Shown here piece by piece: positions 34,295 to 42,794 of a DNA stretch of 64,000 nucleotides. The notes under the pieces were generated by a model, which saw only the letters and a program-made list of their open reading frames with translations, was not told the DNA's origin and did no database searches. Positions within the stretch are counted from its first letter, which is position 1. Each line of letters opens with the position of its first letter. The DNA is taken from assembly GCA_964503335.1 (NCBI GenBank), contig CAZCZZ010000008.1, positions 1 through 64,000 of the forward strand, read 5' to 3'. The stretch comes from CAZCZZ01 sp964503335 (GTDB lineage: Bacteria; Verrucomicrobiota; Kiritimatiellia; CAIVKH01). The translations under genes were made by a program, and so were the position numbers.

Positions 34295-37200
34295 TCACCC
34301 CCGCACGGCGTGGCGAGAGGGATCCTCTCGTAGAGCGGGGTGGAAGCAGGGGTCGTGGTGGATGTAGGCGGGCCAGCGTTTCGCAAAGACTTCGCCGTCG
34401 GTTGGGATATCCGACCTTGGCTTCGCCTCCGGCTTCCCGCGGCTCAGCGACTCGTAGTGATAGACCTTCACGTGCGGGACGCAGACGTTCTGGTAACCCA
34501 TCTCGCGCACGCGGAGGCAGAAGTCCGTATCGTTGAATTCGACGGGCAGCTGTTCGTCGAAACCGCCGGCCTCGTCGAAGAGGGAGCGACGGACCATCAT
34601 GCAGGCCGCGGTCACGGCGCTGAAGTTGCTGACGACATGGGGATAGTAGAAGTACCCCGGGTGGTCATCGGGGAGCCCCGTGAAAGCGTGGTCGGCCACT
34701 CCGCCGCTGAGGCCCATGATGACGCCGGCGTGCTGGACCTTGTGGTCCGGGTAGAGGAGTTTGACGCCGACGGCGCCCACGCTTTTCCGCTGGGCGTGCT
34801 CCACGAGGCCTTCAATCCAATCGGGCGTGATGATCTCGGTATCGTTGTTCAGGAACAGCAGGAACCCGCCATCGGTCGATGCCGCCCCGAGATTGACCAG
34901 CCGCGAAAAGTTGAACGGGCCCGTGGCCCTGACCCAGCGCAGGGGCATGCCCGCAGCCTGCGCATCGCGGAGGACCCGGAAGAACTCCGGCTCGTCGCTC
35001 ATGTGGTCGATGACGAGGATCTCGTAGTTGCGCCAGGTCGTACGCTCGCGGATGGATCTCAAGCAGGTGTCGAGCACCGCGGATTGGTTGCGCGCGGGGA
35101 TGATGATGCTGACCTTGCGCGGCTCGCGAATCTGGTAGCGGATCCGGTAGTAGCCGGGGTGCAGCATCGTGACCACGCCGGGTTCGGCGCGCCGGACGAG
35201 CGCTTCCTCGATCGCTTTGCGGGCCGCGTCGTAAGCATAAGGCTTCGCGTAACAGTCGTCCGCCACGGATCCCGCGACAACGCGCCAGTGATAGAGCAAC
35301 CGGGGCACATGCAGGACCTTCGAGGTGCGCTCGGTGGCGCGGAGGATAAGGTCGTAGTCCTGGCTGCCTTCGAAGCCTGCGCGAAAGCCGCCGATTTCGC
35401 GGAAGAGGGTAGTCTTTATCACCACGGGGTGGCCAAGATAGTTACGGGAGAGAAGATTGTCCGGACACCAGTCCGGCTTGAGATGCGGATCGTGATGCCA
35501 CCCGTCGGCATTGATCTTGTCCTCGTCGGCGTAAAGGATGTCCGCCTCCGGTTGACGGTTAATCGCTGCCGCCATCTCAAAAAGCGCGGTGTCGGCGATC
35601 ATGTCATCGTGGTCCATGAAGAACAGGTAGTCGCCCGTGGCAAGGGCCGCGGCGGAGTTTGAGCATGCGACGATGTGGCCGTTGGACTTTCGGAATGTGA
35701 CCTTGATCCGGTTGTCGGCCTTTGCGATCCGCTTCAGGAGGCGTTTCAGGCCCGGCGCAGTCGATCGGTCGTCCGCGATGCACAGCTCCCAATCCGGGTA
35801 GCCCTGCCGCCGCACGGACTCTATCGCATCCATCAGCACGGCCGGAGGCGTGTTGTAGACCGGCATGACGATGCTGAAGAGAGGCCGGATCGCAAGGGAG
35901 TTCACGCCCGGGTCAGGGGAAGGGAGCAGCGCGTGGTCGATCACATCCGCGGATTGCGCCTCCATCCACAAGTACAGGCGCTTGAAGCCCAGCGTCAGGA
36001 AGCGCCTTACGCCGAGCTGCACGTGTCGCCACGCCGATGGGGCACGGGTCGCAGGCTTGTCCGTCCTCCGGGCCATCAGTCCCGCCAGCACCGTGCGCGT
36101 CCGCCATACCAGGGTGTCCTCGATGCGGGCAATGTGCGCGCGAAGGGACTGCACCTCTGCGGCAAGGGCGGCGACGTGGGAGTCGCGCGCCGAGACGATT
36201 TCATCCGAGCGGAGCCTGGCTTCGATCAGGTGCTGCTCCTGCGCCTGATGCTCCTGCCGGAGCCTATGCGTCGCTGCAGCCGACCGGTCCTGCATCGCCA
36301 CGACATCCTTTTCGAGCGCAGGGATGCGCTGCTGCAATCCCGCCGCGATTCCTTCCTGCATGGCGAGCAGGGCGTGAAGCTCCGCCGCCACGTGTGGCGC
36401 ATGCCCTGCATAGAGGGCGGCGTGTTTGCGCGTCATGTACGCGACAAGGCGTCGCCTGTTCTCCGGGATGTTGCAGCCGGCGACCAGCGATCCGGAACGG
36501 GTCCTGTAGTGAAACAGGAAAGCGTCAAGGCGTTGTCCGGGCCAGCCAGCCGACGCCATCCTGATCCAGAGTTCCCAGTCCTCGTAGCCGAGCTGGTCCG
36601 GCATGTGCGCATCAAAGCCGCCAACGCGCTCGAACGCAGACTTCCGTATGACAGCGCAGGTGTCGATGTAGTTGGCTGCGAGCAAGGATGGAAGGCTGAA
36701 GTCAGGCGCAGTCCTTCGGGCAAACGAATTGCCGAAGAGGCGGGGTTGTGCATAGACAAAGCCGAGTCCGGGCTGCGCATCGAGTATTTCGATGGCAGCG
36801 TCGATATAGGCCGGCTCAATCATGTTGTCCGCATCGAGTGGAAGGATGTACGGCGCTCGTGCATGGCGGACCGCTTCGTTCCTTGTCGCCGCGACGCCGC
36901 GATGCGGGTTTCTCAGGACGATATGACCGCGCGCTTCCGCCCTCGCGAGTTCGTCCAGCGTCTGCGTATCGGCGGACCCGTCGTCAGACACGATGATCTC
37001 ATAGTCCCTGAACAGCCTTCGTTCCACGCTGGCCAGGGCCTCCTCGAGATACCGGCCGTCATTGTGGGTCGGGACAATAATCGAGACGCGGACTTCGCCG
37101 GGCCTGGAGACATCCGACGGCAGATCGGCGTCTTGCTGCAGTCGCTGGAGGATATCCACGGCGACGGGATCTGAACGGAAGCGATCCAGGCCGGCGAACG

Positions 37201-37885
37201 AGACGCGAGGTCGCATGAGCGCCGGATCCAGCGACGCTTCGGCAGCCGGTGACGCGGCAAGCTCCAGTTCAAATCGTTCGCGCAGCAAGGCCACCAGGGC
37301 ATGGGGCTGATGCAGGAAGGCGTTTGCGCTGGCGAGAACGCACCGGTCCTTGTGCTGACGATGGAAGGTGAGCAGTCGCTGGTTGTAGAAGATCCAAGCC
37401 CGCGAGGCGAAGGATGGATCCTTTGCGAACACATCCGCGCCGGAGTCATGGCAGGAAGCCTCGACCTCCCACGGGTCACGGAAGAGGAGCAGAAAGGAAG
37501 CGTCAGGAAGTCTTGTCGCCCAGAAATCCAGCAGCAGTGTCGACCGCGGATCCTTCCATCCCCACGCCTGTTCCCTTCTCAATGAAGTGACAAGCTCTTC
37601 CGACTCCGCCGCGAAATCCTCCAGACGACGCGCGTCCCAGTGTCCATCTCCCGTAAAGCCCCAGTCCGGCCATCCGCCTGTTCCACCGGAAGAAGCGGCC
37701 CGCACCATGCGGCGCTGCAGGTCGAGCATGCGGGTGTCTTCGTAGTACCCGTGGGGATTGCTGACATCTCCGTTGAGCAGCGAGTCGCCCATGTGGACTC
37801 CGCACCGGTGCAGGTAGCCGGCGACAAGCGAAGTGCCCGACCGGTGCATTCCGGCTATGATCAGCGGCCTCGTGCGACTACCCAT
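34295..37885 (-). CDS. Sulfotransferase-like / triple family-2 glycosyltransferase fusion
   Basis: 1196 residues. Residues 1-215 form a sulfotransferase-like P-loop domain (IIAGMHRSGTSLVAGYLHRC, then RDPWEVEASC). A GT2 domain follows (about 267-470, VSIIVPTHNDGRYLEEAL, DADN as metal motif). A coiled-coil-like segment (about 505-595) leads to a second GT2 (about 655-880, FSIVMPVYNTPPAVLMDAI, FMDHDDM) and a third (about 915-1170, VSIIIPARNQSAVLDTCL, LNNDTEI). No membrane span is evident, so it is probably cytoplasmic or membrane-associated. Joining sulfation and several glycosyl transfers suggests synthesis of a sulfated surface glycan. The acceptors are unknown. Confidence 0.88.
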   Translation of the reverse strand: MGSRTRPLIIAGMHRSGTSLVAGYLHRCGVHMGDSLLNGDVSNPHGYYEDTRMLDLQRRMVRAASSGGTGGWPDWGFTGDGHWDARRLEDFAAESEELVTSLRREQAWGWKDPRSTLLLDFWATRLPDASFLLLFRDPWEVEASCHDSGADVFAKDPSFASRAWIFYNQRLLTFHRQHKDRCVLASANAFLHQPHALVALLRERFELELAASPAAEASLDPALMRPRVSFAGLDRFRSDPVAVDILQRLQQDADLPSDVSRPGEVRVSIIVPTHNDGRYLEEALASVERRLFRDYEIIVSDDGSADTQTLDELARAEARGHIVLRNPHRGVAATRNEAVRHARAPYILPLDADNMIEPAYIDAAIEILDAQPGLGFVYAQPRLFGNSFARRTAPDFSLPSLLAANYIDTCAVIRKSAFERVGGFDAHMPDQLGYEDWELWIRMASAGWPGQRLDAFLFHYRTRSGSLVAGCNIPENRRRLVAYMTRKHAALYAGHAPHVAAELHALLAMQEGIAAGLQQRIPALEKDVVAMQDRSAAATHRLRQEHQAQEQHLIEARLRSDEIVSARDSHVAALAAEVQSLRAHIARIEDTLVWRTRTVLAGLMARRTDKPATRAPSAWRHVQLGVRRFLTLGFKRLYLWMEAQSADVIDHALLPSPDPGVNSLAIRPLFSIVMPVYNTPPAVLMDAIESVRRQGYPDWELCIADDRSTAPGLKRLLKRIAKADNRIKVTFRKSNGHIVACSNSAAALATGDYLFFMDHDDMIADTALFEMAAAINRQPEADILYADEDKINADGWHHDPHLKPDWCPDNLLSRNYLGHPVVIKTTLFREIGGFRAGFEGSQDYDLILRATERTSKVLHVPRLLYHWRVVAGSVADDCYAKPYAYDAARKAIEEALVRRAEPGVVTMLHPGYYRIRYQIREPRKVSIIIPARNQSAVLDTCLRSIRERTTWRNYEILVIDHMSDEPEFFRVLRDAQAAGMPLRWVRATGPFNFSRLVNLGAASTDGGFLLFLNNDTEIITPDWIEGLVEHAQRKSVGAVGVKLLYPDHKVQHAGVIMGLSGGVADHAFTGLPDDHPGYFYYPHVVSNFSAVTAACMMVRRSLFDEAGGFDEQLPVEFNDTDFCLRVREMGYQNVCVPHVKVYHYESLSRGKPEAKPRSDIPTDGEVFAKRWPAYIHHDPCFHPALREDPSRHAVRG

Positions 37886-38038
37886 GGCCGGAGACTAGCC
37901 CGATTCTCGAGCTGACTGCGATGCATTATTCGTCCCCCCCGGACTTCGATTTGCGGGGAGATCAAGCACCTGTGAGCCAAGTTTTCGCCTGACCGCGCAA
38001 GCACTTTCTGCGTAGGTTCTCCGTCGGAGGAGGCGGTC

Positions 38039-39154
38039 ATGAGCAGGATCCGTGTCTTGGTGGGCACGCGCAAAGGCGCGTTTATTCTAACGTCGGACGG
38101 CAAGCGCAAGAAGTGGAAGGTGGACGGACCCCACTTCGGCGGCTGGGAGATCTATCACATCACGGGCTCGCCGGTGGACCCGGACCGGATCTATGTCTCG
38201 CAGACCAGCGGCTGGTTCGGGCAACTGATCCAGCGCTCGAACGACGGCGGGAAGACGTGGGAAACCGCGGGCAACAAGTTCGTATACGAAGGCACGCCTG
38301 GCACACACCTCTGGTACGACGGTACCCAGCACCCTTGGGAGTTCAAACGGATCTGGCATCTCGAACCGTCGTTGACCGATCCCGACACGGTGTACGCCGG
38401 CGGCGAAGACGCGGCCTTGTTCCGCACAACCGATGGCGGGCAGAACTGGACGGAGTTTCCCGGACTCCGCAAGGCGTCGGGCAACCTGTGGCAGCCCGGC
38501 GCGGGCGGCATGTGCCTTCATACCATCCTTCTCGATCCGAAGAACAAGGGCCGTATGTACATCGCCATCTCGGCGGCTGGCGCGTTCCGGAGCGATGACG
38601 AGGGCGCGTCGTGGCGTCCGATCAATAAAGGTCTGATCTCGCAGTATGAGCTTCCCGACCCGGATGCGAAGGTGGGCCACTGTGTCCATCGCATCGCCAT
38701 GCACCCATCGCGTCCCGAGGTGCTGTTCATGCAGAAGCATTGGGACGTAATGCGCAGCGACAATGCCGGCGAGTTGTGGACGGACATTGGCGGCAACCTG
38801 CCGACGGATTTCGGGTTCCCGATCGCCGTCCACGCGCATGAGCCGGAGACGATCTACGTTGTACCGATCAAGAGCGACTCCGAGCACTATCCGCCGGATG
38901 CGAAGCTGCGCGTGTACCGCAGCCGGACCGGCGGCAACGAGTGGGAGGCACTGACGAAAGGCCTGCCGCAGAGCGATTGCTACGTGAATATCCTGCGCGA
39001 AGCAATGGCGGTCGATTCGATGGATCCGTGCGGCATCTACTTTGGAACAACAGGTGGACAGGTTTATGCATCGGCAAACTCCGGCGATAGCTGGGAACCG
39101 ATTGTGCGTGATTTGCCGGCCGTGTTATCGGTGGAAGTGCAGATGGTGAAATAG
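38039..39154 (+). CDS. Asp-box (BNR) beta-propeller protein
   Basis: 371 residues, no obvious signal peptide. At least five Asp-box motifs are visible: SNDGGKTW, TTDGGQNW, SDDEGASW, SDNAGELW and SANSGDSW. These are typical of sialidase/VPS10-like propellers, often annotated exo-alpha-sialidase, but no sialidase catalytic Arg triad was identified. The MoaD/ThiS-like gene starts 31 bases after the stop, a pairing seen in other bacteria. Cytoplasmic location and this neighbour argue against a simple glycosidase role. Confidence 0.8.
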   Translation: MSRIRVLVGTRKGAFILTSDGKRKKWKVDGPHFGGWEIYHITGSPVDPDRIYVSQTSGWFGQLIQRSNDGGKTWETAGNKFVYEGTPGTHLWYDGTQHPWEFKRIWHLEPSLTDPDTVYAGGEDAALFRTTDGGQNWTEFPGLRKASGNLWQPGAGGMCLHTILLDPKNKGRMYIAISAAGAFRSDDEGASWRPINKGLISQYELPDPDAKVGHCVHRIAMHPSRPEVLFMQKHWDVMRSDNAGELWTDIGGNLPTDFGFPIAVHAHEPETIYVVPIKSDSEHYPPDAKLRVYRSRTGGNEWEALTKGLPQSDCYVNILREAMAVDSMDPCGIYFGTTGGQVYASANSGDSWEPIVRDLPAVLSVEVQMVK

Positions 39155-39185
39155 GGTTTGAGAGGCGAGATGTGAGATCTAAGAT

Positions 39186-39491
39186 TTGAGTGAGACGATA
39201 CGAGTTATTATGCCGGCGCACCTGCGGACGCTGGCGAAGCATGGGGGCGAAGTGCTCTTGGAAGTCGGGAAACCGGTCACCATCCGTGCCGTGCTCGACG
39301 CCCTGGAAGCGCGCTATCCCATGCTGCGCGGCACGATCCGCGACCAGGTCACTCTCAAACGCCGCCCCTTCGTCCGCTTCTTCGCCTGCGAGCAGGACTG
39401 GTCCAACGAACCCACGGATACCGAACTCCCCGAACCCATCCTCACCGGCCAGGAACCCTTCATGATCGTCGGCGCGATGGCCGGCGGGTAG
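39186..39491 (+). CDS. MoaD/ThiS-like ubiquitin-fold protein
   Basis: 101 residues if the TTG at 39186 starts; an ATG at 39210 would remove 8 residues, including part of the first strand (ETIRVIMPAHLRTLAK), so TTG is preferred. The beta-grasp pattern includes VTIRAVLDALEARYP, and the protein ends exactly in a di-glycine (GAMAGG), as needed for adenylation by a ThiF/MoeB-type E1 and thiocarboxylate or conjugate formation. No E1 gene is in the window. It forms a pair with the Asp-box propeller. Confidence 0.75.
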   Translation: MSETIRVIMPAHLRTLAKHGGEVLLEVGKPVTIRAVLDALEARYPMLRGTIRDQVTLKRRPFVRFFACEQDWSNEPTDTELPEPILTGQEPFMIVGAMAGG

Positions 39492-39497
39492 CTCCGC

Positions 39498-39530
39498 CTG
39501 TAGCCGGGGTCGGCTCCCCCCGGCTACAGT
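39498..39530. terminator. GC-rich hairpin after the MoaD-like gene
   Basis: CTGTAGCCGGGG pairs with CCCCGGCTACAG around a short loop, 7 bases after the MoaD-like stop. It has no T-tract and belongs to the TGTAGCC palindrome family, so it may be a repeat that doubles as a 3' end. A single arm of another family, TCCGTGTGTTCCGTGGGCAA, follows at 39558-39577. Confidence 0.5.
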
Positions 39531-39673
39531 TCGGCTGATTTCCGAGTTCCCTCGCTATCCGTGTGTTCCGTGGGCAAATCTCCTCTCTTCCGGCCCACCG
39601 TGCCGACCTTGTGTCGCGGTTCCGGGTCGCGTATCCTTCCGGGTTCGGGGAATCGCACGTTTCGGACGTTATC

Positions 39674-42535
39674 ATGAGCAAGGAATTCATTGTCGTTTCG
39701 GGGGCGCGGGAGCATAACCTGAAGAATATTACGGTTCGGATTCCTCGGGATTCGCTGACGGTGATTACGGGGTTGAGCGGGTCGGGGAAGTCTTCGCTGG
39801 CGTTTGACACGCTCTATGCCGAGGGGCAGCGGAAGTATGTGGAGAGCCTGTCCGTCTATGCCCGGCAGTTCCTTGAGCAGATGCAGAAGCCGGATGTGGA
39901 CTTCATTGAAGGGTTGTCGCCGGCGATCTCCATTGAGCAGCGCACCGCCGGGTCGAATCCGCGTTCCATCGTGGCGACGACGACGGAGATTCATGATTAC
40001 CTCCGACTCCTCTACGCGAGCGTTGGCAAGCCGCACTGCCCGACGTGCGGGCGTCCGATCACGAAGCAGACGGCTGAGCAGATCGTCGAATTGCTCCTGA
40101 AGCTCCCTGCGGACACCAAGCTCATGATCCTTGCACCGAAGGTGAAGGGGCGAAAGGGCGAGCACAGCGAAATCTTTGAAGCGCTGCGCAAGCAGGGCTT
40201 CGTGCGGGCCCGGGTCGATGGCGAGATTGTCGAGATCGAAAAGGTCAAGAAACTCGATAAGAAGAAGAGCCACACGATCGACATTGTCGTCGATCGCATC
40301 GTCGTCGGCGAGAAGGCGCGGACGCGATTGACGGATTCCGTCGAGACGGCGCTGCGGCAGGGCGAAGGACAGCTCCTCGCGCTCACCCAGGATGGCGCAT
40401 CGTGGAAAGAATCGCTGTACTCCGAAAAGCAGGCCTGCGTGCATTGCGGAATCAGTTTCGACACGCTGACGCCGCGGTATTTCTCGTTCAACAGCCCGTA
40501 CGGCGCGTGCCCGAAATGTCTGGGCCTGGGACAGATGTCCGTGTTCGACGAGGAACTGATCGTGCCGGACTGGGACCTGTCGCTCGAAGAGGGCGCGATT
40601 CATCCCTGGAAACGCGGCGGGCGTCGGCTTTCCATGTATCTCAAGGGAATCATCCGCGCCGTGGCGAAGCATTACGGGGTCGATACGGACATGCCCTACA
40701 AGAAGTTGCCCGAGGATTTCCGCCACGTGCTGATGCACGGGTCAGGCGAGACCGAGATTGCTTTCCAGCTCGCGCGGGGCGGCACGGCGCAGAAGTACAG
40801 CAAGCCGTTCGAGGGCGTGATTCCGAACCTGGTCCGACGCCAGGAGGAGACGAAGAGCAATTACATGCGCGAGAAGATGAAGGACTACATGAGCTATCAG
40901 CCGTGTACGTCCTGCAACGGTGCGCGGCTTCGTCCTGAATCGCTCTCCGTCTTCGTTGGCGGCAAATCCATCCTCGACGTGTGTCGCAGCTCGGTGCGAA
41001 ACGCCCTCACGTTCTTCGGCGAGGTGTCGTTCACGCCGCAGGAGGAAGTGATCACGCGGGAAGTGGTGAAGGAAATCCGGCAGCGCCTGAAATTCCTCGC
41101 CGACGTCGGGCTCGACTACCTGACGCTCGATCGCGAGAGCGGAACGCTTTCTGGCGGCGAGGCGCAGCGCATCCGCCTTGCCACACAGATCGGTGCGGGA
41201 CTTGTCGGTGTGCTCTACGTGCTCGACGAACCGAGCATCGGATTGCACCAGCGCGACAACGAGCGGCTGATCGAAACGATGAAGGGCCTGCGCGATCTCG
41301 GGAACACGGTCGTCGTGGTGGAGCATGACGAGCAGACAATCCGCGAGGCGAACTATGTCATCGACCTTGGCCCCGCGGCTGGAATCCATGGCGGCGAGTT
41401 AATGCACGCCGGTACCGTCGAGGAGCTGCTGCAGAACCAGCGCTCGCTCACGGCGCGCTACATGCGACGCGAGGTTGAGATCACGACGCCGACGACGCGC
41501 AACAAGCCGGGCGAGGGCTGGCTGCGCGTGACTGGCGCGGAAGAGAACAACCTGAAGAACATCGACGTGAATATCCCGCTCGGCCTGCTCGTGTGCATCA
41601 CGGGTGTGTCGGGAAGCGGCAAGAGCACGTTGATGGATGACCTGTTGCGCAAGGCCTTATTCCGACACTTCTACAGCTCCAAGGACCGCCCTGGAAAACA
41701 CAAGAAGCTCACCGGCCTGGAGTATCTCGACAAGGTCATCGTCATCGACCAGTCGCCGATCGGTCGCACGCCGCGCAGCAATCCTGTGACGTACACGGGC
41801 GCCTTCGGATTGATCCGCGACCTCTTCGCGATGCTGCCCGGGTCGAAGATCCGCGGCTATGGACCGGGCCGTTACAGTTTTAATGTGAAGGGCGGGCGCT
41901 GCGAGACGTGCAAGGGCGACGGCTTGATCAAGATCGAGATGCATTTCCTGCCCGACGTGTATGTCACCTGCGAACAATGTCGCGGCCGCCGCTACAACAG
42001 CGAAACGCTGGCCGTGAAATTCAACGGCAAGAGCATCGCGGACGTGCTCGACATGACAATCGAGGAAGGATGCGAGTTCTTCCGCAACGTGCAGGGCATT
42101 GAGAGGAAGCTGCGCACGCTCGCCGAGGTGGGCCTGGGCTACCTGCAACTCGGGCAGCCGGCGACCACGCTATCGGGCGGTGAGGCGCAGCGCGTCAAGC
42201 TGTCGGCCGAACTGAGCCGCGTGCAGACCGGGCGCACGCTCTACCTCATGGACGAGCCGACGACGGGACTTCACTTTGCGGATGTACACAAGCTGGTGCA
42301 AGTGCTGGAGCGGCTGCGGGATGCCGGGAACACGCTGGTCGTCATCGAACATAATCTCGACGTGATCAAGATGGCAGATTACATCCTTGATCTGGGGCCC
42401 GAGGGCGGCGAGGCCGGGGGCCGCATCGTAGCCCAGGGAACGCCGGAACAGGTTGCGAATACGCCGGGGTCGCACACAGGGCGCTACCTGGCCGAAGCGC
42501 TGTCGCAGACGGTGAATGGAATGCAAAAGACGTAA
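39674..42535 (+). CDS. uvrA: Excinuclease ABC subunit A
   Basis: 953 residues, a standard UvrA; DNA damage recognition ATPase of nucleotide excision repair. Two ABC modules are present: Walker A GLSGSGKSSL (33-42) and GVSGSGKSTL, with signatures LSGGEAQRIRLA and LSGGEAQRVKLS. Zinc modules C-x2-C appear around CVHCG/CPKCLG and CETCKGDG/CEQCRGRR. The start is the ATG at 39674 (MSKEFIVVSGAREHNLKNI), the canonical N-terminus. It lies alone between repeat clusters. Confidence 0.98.
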   Translation: MSKEFIVVSGAREHNLKNITVRIPRDSLTVITGLSGSGKSSLAFDTLYAEGQRKYVESLSVYARQFLEQMQKPDVDFIEGLSPAISIEQRTAGSNPRSIVATTTEIHDYLRLLYASVGKPHCPTCGRPITKQTAEQIVELLLKLPADTKLMILAPKVKGRKGEHSEIFEALRKQGFVRARVDGEIVEIEKVKKLDKKKSHTIDIVVDRIVVGEKARTRLTDSVETALRQGEGQLLALTQDGASWKESLYSEKQACVHCGISFDTLTPRYFSFNSPYGACPKCLGLGQMSVFDEELIVPDWDLSLEEGAIHPWKRGGRRLSMYLKGIIRAVAKHYGVDTDMPYKKLPEDFRHVLMHGSGETEIAFQLARGGTAQKYSKPFEGVIPNLVRRQEETKSNYMREKMKDYMSYQPCTSCNGARLRPESLSVFVGGKSILDVCRSSVRNALTFFGEVSFTPQEEVITREVVKEIRQRLKFLADVGLDYLTLDRESGTLSGGEAQRIRLATQIGAGLVGVLYVLDEPSIGLHQRDNERLIETMKGLRDLGNTVVVVEHDEQTIREANYVIDLGPAAGIHGGELMHAGTVEELLQNQRSLTARYMRREVEITTPTTRNKPGEGWLRVTGAEENNLKNIDVNIPLGLLVCITGVSGSGKSTLMDDLLRKALFRHFYSSKDRPGKHKKLTGLEYLDKVIVIDQSPIGRTPRSNPVTYTGAFGLIRDLFAMLPGSKIRGYGPGRYSFNVKGGRCETCKGDGLIKIEMHFLPDVYVTCEQCRGRRYNSETLAVKFNGKSIADVLDMTIEEGCEFFRNVQGIERKLRTLAEVGLGYLQLGQPATTLSGGEAQRVKLSAELSRVQTGRTLYLMDEPTTGLHFADVHKLVQVLERLRDAGNTLVVIEHNLDVIKMADYILDLGPEGGEAGGRIVAQGTPEQVANTPGSHTGRYLAEALSQTVNGMQKT

Positions 42536-42554
42536 GACCTCGACCGATGGAGGA

Positions 42555-42740
42555 TTTGCCCACGGAACACACGGAATACGCGGACGGAAGAGAAGATGGT
42601 TGCCCACGGAGGTCACGGATGAAGAGGATTTCCGAGGGAAGAGTTTCTATTCTCTTCTCTGAAATATCCTTCCTTATCCGTGACCTCCGTGGGCAAAACT
42701 CCTGTCGGTCTTCCGTGTAGTCCGTGTGTTCCGTGGGCAA
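42555..42740. repeat. Nested pair of intergenic palindromes (CCCACGGA families)
   Basis: The outer arms, TTTGCCCACGGAACACACGG (from 42555) and the complementary CCGTGTGTTCCGTGGGCAA (to 42740), enclose a second palindrome. The inner arms are TTGCCCACGGAGGTCACGGA (from 42600) and TCCGTGACCTCCGTGGGCAA (to 42696). The inner element sits in the loop of the outer one, as if inserted into it. It fills the gap between uvrA and the TPR gene. Twenty bases at 42721-42740 are identical to 39558-39577. Confidence 0.85.
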
Positions 42741-42794
42741 TATCGGCTCCTGGACGTCTTATCTGGAAAGCGGAACCTTCCTGGATACGTGTAC

